Part shown: piece by piece, positions 59,619 through 64,000 of the stretch
How positions within the stretch are numbered: position 1 is the stretch's first letter
Layout: the number at the start of each line of letters is the position of its first letter
From: Marinobacter alexandrii
GTDB lineage: Bacteria; Bacteroidota; Bacteroidia; Cytophagales; Cyclobacteriaceae
Length of the DNA stretch: 64,000 bases
Assembly (NCBI GenBank): GCA_039984955.1
Contig: JBDWTN010000007.1
Coordinates: 1,062,501 to 1,126,500 of the forward strand
Reading direction: 5' to 3'
Notes under the pieces: generated by a model
The model's database searches: none
The model's input: the letters and a program-made list of their open reading frames with translations, nothing else
Told to the model about the DNA's origin: nothing
Position numbers and translations under genes: made by a program

Positions 59619-60962
59619 ATGAATCTTAACCCACTAGAGGGTATCTCTCCTATCGATGGCAGATACAGATCCAAGGTTTCTCATTTAGCCGACTACTTTT
59701 CTGAAAAAGCTCTGATCCAATACAGAGTTAAAGTAGAAGTGCTCTATTTTATTTCACTTTATGAAAGTGGCATCCCCCAATTAGCTGGTTACAAGCCTGC
59801 AAATAATGATAAACTGCATAAAATCTATGAGACTTTCTCTTTGTCAGATGCGGAAGAAATTAAAGAAATTGAAAAGACAACCAATCATGATGTAAAAGCC
59901 GTCGAGTATTTTCTCAAAGAGAAATTTGATCAATTGGGACTCTCTGATTATAAGGAATTCATTCATTTTGGGCTGACATCACAGGATATTAATAATACTT
60001 CAATCCCATTGTCTATGAAAGATGCACTTGAGCAGGTGTTTCTTCCTAAGCTGGAAGCGCTGATTGTAGTACTTGAATCAAAAGCTACCCAATGGAATGA
60101 TGTTCCAATGCTAGCAAAAACACATGGACAACCAGCTTCTCCAACCAGACTTGGGAAAGAGATTATAGTCTTTGTTGTGCGGCTTAGAGAGCAGTTGAAT
60201 TTATTGAAGCAAATTCCTTTTTCAGCAAAATTTGGTGGGGCTACTGGTAATTTTAATGCCCATACAGTTGCCTACCCAGATCATAACTGGCACTCGTTTG
60301 GGGATCAGTTTGTGAAAGATAAGCTGGGACTAAAGAGAAGTCACCCCACAACTCAAATTGAACATTATGACCACCTAGCAGCCCTTTTTGATGCATTGAA
60401 GCGAATCAACACAATATTTATTGACTTCAGCAGAGATGTATGGCAATACATTTCAATGAACTACTTCACGCAGACAATTTCAAAAAATGAAGTAGGCTCA
60501 TCTGCCATGCCACATAAAGTAAATCCAATTGATTTTGAAAATGCAGAAGGAAACTTAGGTATTGCCAATGCACTGTATGAGCACTTGAGTGCCAAACTTC
60601 CTATATCCAGATTGCAGAGAGATTTAACTGACTCTACTGTGCTCAGAAACATTGGAGTGCCGATTGCTCACTCCTTTATTTCACTTCTTTCTTTGGAAAA
60701 AGGTTTATCTAAAATCAATGCGAATGCACAAGTCATTAAGGCAGATCTGGATGATAACTGGGCAGTTGTAGCTGAGGCTATACAAACTATTTTGAGGCGA
60801 GAAAGCTATCCTAAGCCTTATGAAGCCTTAAAGGAACTTACCAGAACCAATGAAGCCATAACAGAAGCTTCAATTGGCTCATTCATTGATGGGTTAAGTG
60901 TTTCGAAAGAAATAAAAGATGAACTCAAGAGAATCACACCTTTTAACTATGTAGGTAAGTAG
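59619..60962 (+). CDS. purB: Adenylosuccinate lyase
   Basis: Purine enzyme that cleaves SAICAR and adenylosuccinate to release fumarate. The fumarase/lyase signature GSSAMPHKVNPIDFENAEGN, the substrate loop HFGLTSQDINNT and KTHGQPASPTRLGKE are present. Length 447 is normal. Convergent with pyrB, with both stops inside one palindrome. Confidence 0.96.
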   Translation: MNLNPLEGISPIDGRYRSKVSHLADYFSEKALIQYRVKVEVLYFISLYESGIPQLAGYKPANNDKLHKIYETFSLSDAEEIKEIEKTTNHDVKAVEYFLKEKFDQLGLSDYKEFIHFGLTSQDINNTSIPLSMKDALEQVFLPKLEALIVVLESKATQWNDVPMLAKTHGQPASPTRLGKEIIVFVVRLREQLNLLKQIPFSAKFGGATGNFNAHTVAYPDHNWHSFGDQFVKDKLGLKRSHPTTQIEHYDHLAALFDALKRINTIFIDFSRDVWQYISMNYFTQTISKNEVGSSAMPHKVNPIDFENAEGNLGIANALYEHLSAKLPISRLQRDLTDSTVLRNIGVPIAHSFISLLSLEKGLSKINANAQVIKADLDDNWAVVAEAIQTILRRESYPKPYEALKELTRTNEAITEASIGSFIDGLSVSKEIKDELKRITPFNYVGK

Positions 60963-60976
60963 CTTAATTAAGCTAC
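60959..60976. repeat. 18-base perfect palindrome carrying both stop codons of purB and pyrB
   Basis: GTAGCTTAATTAAGCTAC (60959-60976). The purB stop TAG lies at 60960-60962 and the pyrB stop TAA (minus) at 60970-60968. It could form a weak hairpin on either strand but lacks a T run, so it is not a classical terminator. Confidence 0.55.
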
Positions 60977-61891
60977 CCCAGCTAAAAGATAGAGCACCGC
61001 CATTCTAATTGCTACCCCATTCTCCACCTGCTGTAGGATTATCGAATGATCAGAATCGGCCACATCGCTGGTAATCTCTACACCTCTATTGATGGGGCCT
61101 GGGTGCATAATCACTATTTCTTTGTTTAAAGAATCCAGTATTTGCTTATTCACACCAAAATACTTTGTGTATTCCCTTAAAGAAGGGAAGTATCGCATCT
61201 GCTGCCGTTCAAGTTGAATACGAAGGATATTAGCTACATCACACCAATCGAGAGCCTTTCTTATGTTTGTCTCTACTTTTACTCCAAGCTCTCCTATATG
61301 TTTTGGGAGCAAAGTCGCCGGACCACAGACCATCACCTCTGCTCCAAGTTCTTGCAAAGCAAAAATATTAGATAACGCAACCCTTGAGTGAAGAATATCA
61401 CCAACAATTACAACCTTCTTTCCTTCTACAGTTCCACATTTTTCTTGAATTGAAAAAGTATCTAAGAGTGCTTGCGTAGGATGTTCGTGAGTTCCATCTC
61501 CAGCATTGATAATATTTGCATCTATATGCTTGGATAGAAAATGTGGAGCTCCAGGACTAGCGTGTCTCATGACTACCATATCTACTTTCATAGCCAGGAT
61601 ATTATTGACCGTATCGAGTAGTGTTTCTCCTTTTTTCACAGAGCTGCCTGAAGCAGAAAAGTTTACCACATCTGCCGAAAGTCTTTTTTCAGCAAGCTCA
61701 AATGAAAGTTTAGTTCGTGTAGAATTTTCAAAAAAGATATTCGCAACAGTTACATCACGTAATGATGGAACTTTCTTAATCGGCCTATTAATGACTTCTT
61801 TGAAATTAGCTGCTGTCTGAAAAATGAGATTGATATCCTCTCGATCGAGGTTTTTGATTCCTAAGAGATGCTTGGTTTTCAATTGACTCAT
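60968..61891 (-). CDS. pyrB: Aspartate carbamoyltransferase catalytic subunit
   Basis: Pyrimidine enzyme joining carbamoyl phosphate and aspartate. Carbamoyl-phosphate loop STRTKLSFELAEKRL, and HPTQALLD and the C-terminal MHPGPINRGVEI signature are present. Length 307 is normal. No pyrI gene is seen. It overlaps pyrR by four bases. Confidence 0.96.
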   Translation of the reverse strand: MSQLKTKHLLGIKNLDREDINLIFQTAANFKEVINRPIKKVPSLRDVTVANIFFENSTRTKLSFELAEKRLSADVVNFSASGSSVKKGETLLDTVNNILAMKVDMVVMRHASPGAPHFLSKHIDANIINAGDGTHEHPTQALLDTFSIQEKCGTVEGKKVVIVGDILHSRVALSNIFALQELGAEVMVCGPATLLPKHIGELGVKVETNIRKALDWCDVANILRIQLERQQMRYFPSLREYTKYFGVNKQILDSLNKEIVIMHPGPINRGVEITSDVADSDHSIILQQVENGVAIRMAVLYLLAGVA

Positions 61892-62430
61892 TCTTCCTTC
61901 GTGATTAACCAGATATGATCTTCTTCTTGTTTCTCGTCTAAATCTACGAGTACCTTCTGTGATTGGATCGTATTAACCTTTCTGCCAACATAGTTAGCTT
62001 CCACAGGTATATCTCTACTGTATAGTCTATCGATGAGAACGAGTAATTCTACCTTGGCCGGCCTTCCAAATGTGTTCATAGCATCCAATGCTGCTCTAAC
62101 ACTTCTTCCAGTGAATAAAACATCATCTACTAGTATAACATTCTTGTTCTCAATCAGAAAAGGGATTTTCGTTTGACTAGGAGTAATGGGTTCATCTCTT
62201 CTTCTAAAATCATCCCGATGAAATGTAGTATCCAAATATCCAAGATGGATTTCCTTTGCTATCAGTTTCTCAAGCCTTGTTTTTATTCTTTCTGCAAGGT
62301 GAATACCTCTTGGTTGCATCCCAATTATCACCGTTTGAGAAAAATCATCATGCACTTCAATGAGTTGTTGACACAATCGGCTAATTGTGACTTTTAGTAA
62401 GGGGCTATCAAAAAGCAGGCGCTTTTGCAT
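61888..62430 (-). CDS. pyrR: PyrR, uracil phosphoribosyltransferase / pyr regulator
   Basis: A 180-residue phosphoribosyltransferase-fold protein. PRPP-binding VILVDDVLFTGRSVRAALD and the QPRGIHLAERI segment match PyrR. In Gram-positives PyrR binds pyr mRNA to cause attenuation; here no attenuator is seen upstream, so the uracil phosphoribosyltransferase activity may dominate. First gene of pyrR-pyrB. Confidence 0.93.
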   Translation of the reverse strand: MQKRLLFDSPLLKVTISRLCQQLIEVHDDFSQTVIIGMQPRGIHLAERIKTRLEKLIAKEIHLGYLDTTFHRDDFRRRDEPITPSQTKIPFLIENKNVILVDDVLFTGRSVRAALDAMNTFGRPAKVELLVLIDRLYSRDIPVEANYVGRKVNTIQSQKVLVDLDEKQEEDHIWLITKEE

Positions 62431-62445
62431 CAGTAATTATTCCTG

Positions 62446-62453
62446 CAAAAGTA
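62446..62453 (-). promoter_or_regulatory. Promoter -7 box for pyrR-pyrB
   Basis: The minus strand reads TACTTTTG, a perfect match, 15 bases upstream of the pyrR ATG. The -33 region would fall in the end of the neighbouring gene. The leader is too short for a PyrR attenuator. Confidence 0.45.
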
Positions 62454-62465
62454 ATGAGATAGAAT

Positions 62466-64000
62466 TTAATTCGGCTGCCTATCTAAGTCATATTGGATCT
62501 TATTAATGTAAAAAACCTTTCTGGTAGTTTTTCCAGCTACTCCATTGGGGTTCTTAATTGATTGATCGCCATAAGCAAATAGGGTTTTATCGTACCATCT
62601 TTCCAAGCCCTCAACATTTGGGTCTTTAGATTTAATTTCATCTGCTTGAAAAGAAAGCTTCACGGGATTGAAAGTTCTTCCTTCGATTACGGTATTGCCT
62701 TCAATAATCTTTGTTCTAATCTCATTTTCTTCCAAATACATTAGTATCACACGGTCATTAGAAGTACTTACAACTACATTTTCTTCTAAAGAATATGTTT
62801 GAGTGTCTTCAATTTTGAAAGTCTGATCCCAAAGAATATTACAATTCGGATCAAATCCTAAAACAACCGCATGAGTGTATTTATAGCCAAGAAAAAATGG
62901 GTTTCTCGAAAAATTGGAGTTGTCTCCTTGAAAAGTAGTATAGCTATTTCCAGAGTTAGAGTAGTTATACCTGGGATAATATGCTTCTGCAATCATAATA
63001 TATTCTCCATCTCTTTCAATAATCTCATGAACCAGAAGACGATAATTAAATCTCTTTACTTTCCCTTTTTGTCGTTTCTTTTCAATTCTATTTCTTATCC
63101 TTTGCTCACGTTTTGGTTTTAAGTGACCAAAAAAGTTATTTAAGTCAGCAAAGGGGTGATACTTATTGAACTGTTGTTGACCATTGATGAATTTACTCAG
63201 ATAAAAGCCTTGACTATATTGAAGAGACTTTTTTGAGTGCGTCCCTGCTAAATATTGAAGTCCGCCAGAAAAGGAAGTACTCGCCGCATCTAAGATGCTT
63301 CTTCTATCTCCAGGGTTTACAAGATTGTCTTGTATAATATCTCCTTTGTCTGTAAAAGTCCTTACTCGTACGGTATATTTTTTATTCCGCATTTTTTCAG
63401 ACATAATGACTGTAAAGATTTTGGAATCCTCATCTACTACGAGATCTAGAATATCATTCCTGTTATCGTAGAAGCCAGGCACTACTCTTGGTATTCGATC
63501 ATTAATATTATAAGTAATAACCACAGGCCTAAAATTCGCATAACCTGCAATTAACAAGGTCTCCCCTACGGATTCAAAATGAATGATTTCTACCGGGAAC
63601 ACTGTTGTAATTTCATAGGTAATGAAATCGATGGTCTCAGGATTCAATTGGTAAACAATTAAATCTTCACTACTATATTTCTTCGCGCTGAATAGTAAGT
63701 AAAATTTACCATCAAAGTATTCATAGCCAAGCATTGATCCTTCAGCTGGAATCACTAATGTTTGTGACCACTTCACGTGTAATGCAGTATCGATCATATT
63801 CAACTTCCATTGGTAGCCTCCATTCCTAGCAGGCTCGGTAGTTTCTTCAACAACTAGAATTCCATTTTTATCACCAGGAACAACAAAAAACTCTGAAACA
63901 TCTCTATGTTTTTCGAATTCTATTCTATTAGGTTGAAGGATGACAGAGCTTGTGTCTCGATCCTTTTTCTTTTGACCAAAAACTAAAACAGGTATTAGTA
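62466..64000 (-). CDS. Secreted beta-rich protein, 5' end outside the window
   Basis: The frame stays open to the right edge: past the TTG at 63803 it continues as ...QWKLNMIDTAL, upstream through VVEETTEP, VSEFFVVPGDKNGI and DRDTSSVILQP, back to LIPVLVFGQKKK at the edge, which looks like the end of a signal peptide. The annotated 445-residue ORF starting at 63803 is therefore too short; the visible part has about 511 residues. The protein has repeating strand-rich segments (ILDLVVDEDSKIFTVI, YIMIAEAYYPRYN) without a known domain. Not recognised. Confidence 0.75.
   Translation of the reverse strand, partial: LIPVLVFGQKKKDRDTSSVILQPNRIEFEKHRDVSEFFVVPGDKNGILVVEETTEPARNGGYQWKLNMIDTALHVKWSQTLVIPAEGSMLGYEYFDGKFYLLFSAKKYSSEDLIVYQLNPETIDFITYEITTVFPVEIIHFESVGETLLIAGYANFRPVVITYNINDRIPRVVPGFYDNRNDILDLVVDEDSKIFTVIMSEKMRNKKYTVRVRTFTDKGDIIQDNLVNPGDRRSILDAASTSFSGGLQYLAGTHSKKSLQYSQGFYLSKFINGQQQFNKYHPFADLNNFFGHLKPKREQRIRNRIEKKRQKGKVKRFNYRLLVHEIIERDGEYIMIAEAYYPRYNYSNSGNSYTTFQGDNSNFSRNPFFLGYKYTHAVVLGFDPNCNILWDQTFKIEDTQTYSLEENVVVSTSNDRVILMYLEENEIRTKIIEGNTVIEGRTFNPVKLSFQADEIKSKDPNVEGLERWYDKTLFAYGDQSIKNPNGVAGKTTRKVFYINKIQYDLDRQPN

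Noticed and set aside
61888-62460. PyrR-binding attenuator upstream of pyrR
   Set aside because: The -7 box lies 15 bases before the ATG; there is no room for an attenuator.

Overview
The window looks like chromosomal DNA of a free-living, AT-rich Bacteroidota bacterium, most likely a marine member of the Cytophagales. The signs are two SusC/SusD pairs, type IX secretion (T9SS) C-terminal sorting domains of the form YPNP, a PorE-like OmpA protein, a Bacteroidetes-type LptD, and repeated promoters with the -7 box TAnnTTTG that is typical of the phylum. I recognise this from protein families only; no species assignment is possible by eye.

Layout. 1-7.6 kb: fur and relA/spoT (minus), tRNA-Leu(TAG), trigger factor and clpP-clpX (plus), then an LpxB-like protein and queD (minus). 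7.6-18.1 kb (minus): locus A, susC-susD-Calx-beta lipoprotein-fasciclin lipoprotein, a perfect-palindrome terminator, then a secreted M43-type metalloprotease with a sorting domain and a small exported protein. 18.3-28.4 kb: housekeeping operons on the minus strand (lepA-folD-queE-PorE-like; a DUF1232/oxidoreductase/dtd group; WD40-DivIVA-folB) and a HesB-like gene on plus. 28.4-31.9 kb: a phosphopantetheinyl transferase and an orphan FtsX-type permease with its PadR regulator. 32-39.8 kb: a five-gene minus operon (amidase, MCE/MlaD, carboxyltransferase, SirB1-like, START) divergent from lptD.

40-47.9 kb (plus): locus B, susC-susD, a palindromic terminator, a second secreted metalloprotease with a sorting domain, a second copy of the small exported protein family, and a lipoprotein. 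47.9-49.3 kb: two AraC-type genes (minus) with a long perfect palindrome between them. 49.3-52.4 kb: an orphan terminator that may end a small RNA, a 50-residue His-rich protein gene, and an ECF sigma factor/anti-sigma-like/outer-membrane-protein operon with an ECF-like promoter. 52.4-55.8 kb: a membrane protein, then a tight plus-strand cluster of hydrolase, SPFH protein, DUF4177-like, PH-like membrane protein, ribbon-helix-helix protein and an interrupted small membrane gene. 55.7-64 kb: M14 carboxypeptidase, PaaE-like reductase, purB, pyrB-pyrR and a secreted protein that runs off the right edge.

The most interesting observation is that loci A and B share one plan although they lie 22 kb apart on opposite strands: a TonB-dependent SusCD importer, then a strong hairpin terminator, then a T9SS-secreted metalloprotease translationally coupled to a member of one divergent family of roughly 226-229 residue exported proteins. 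I infer a peptide- or protein-utilisation system analogous to polysaccharide utilisation loci, with the small exported protein as an undescribed accessory. The proteases differ in family, so the small protein is the constant element.
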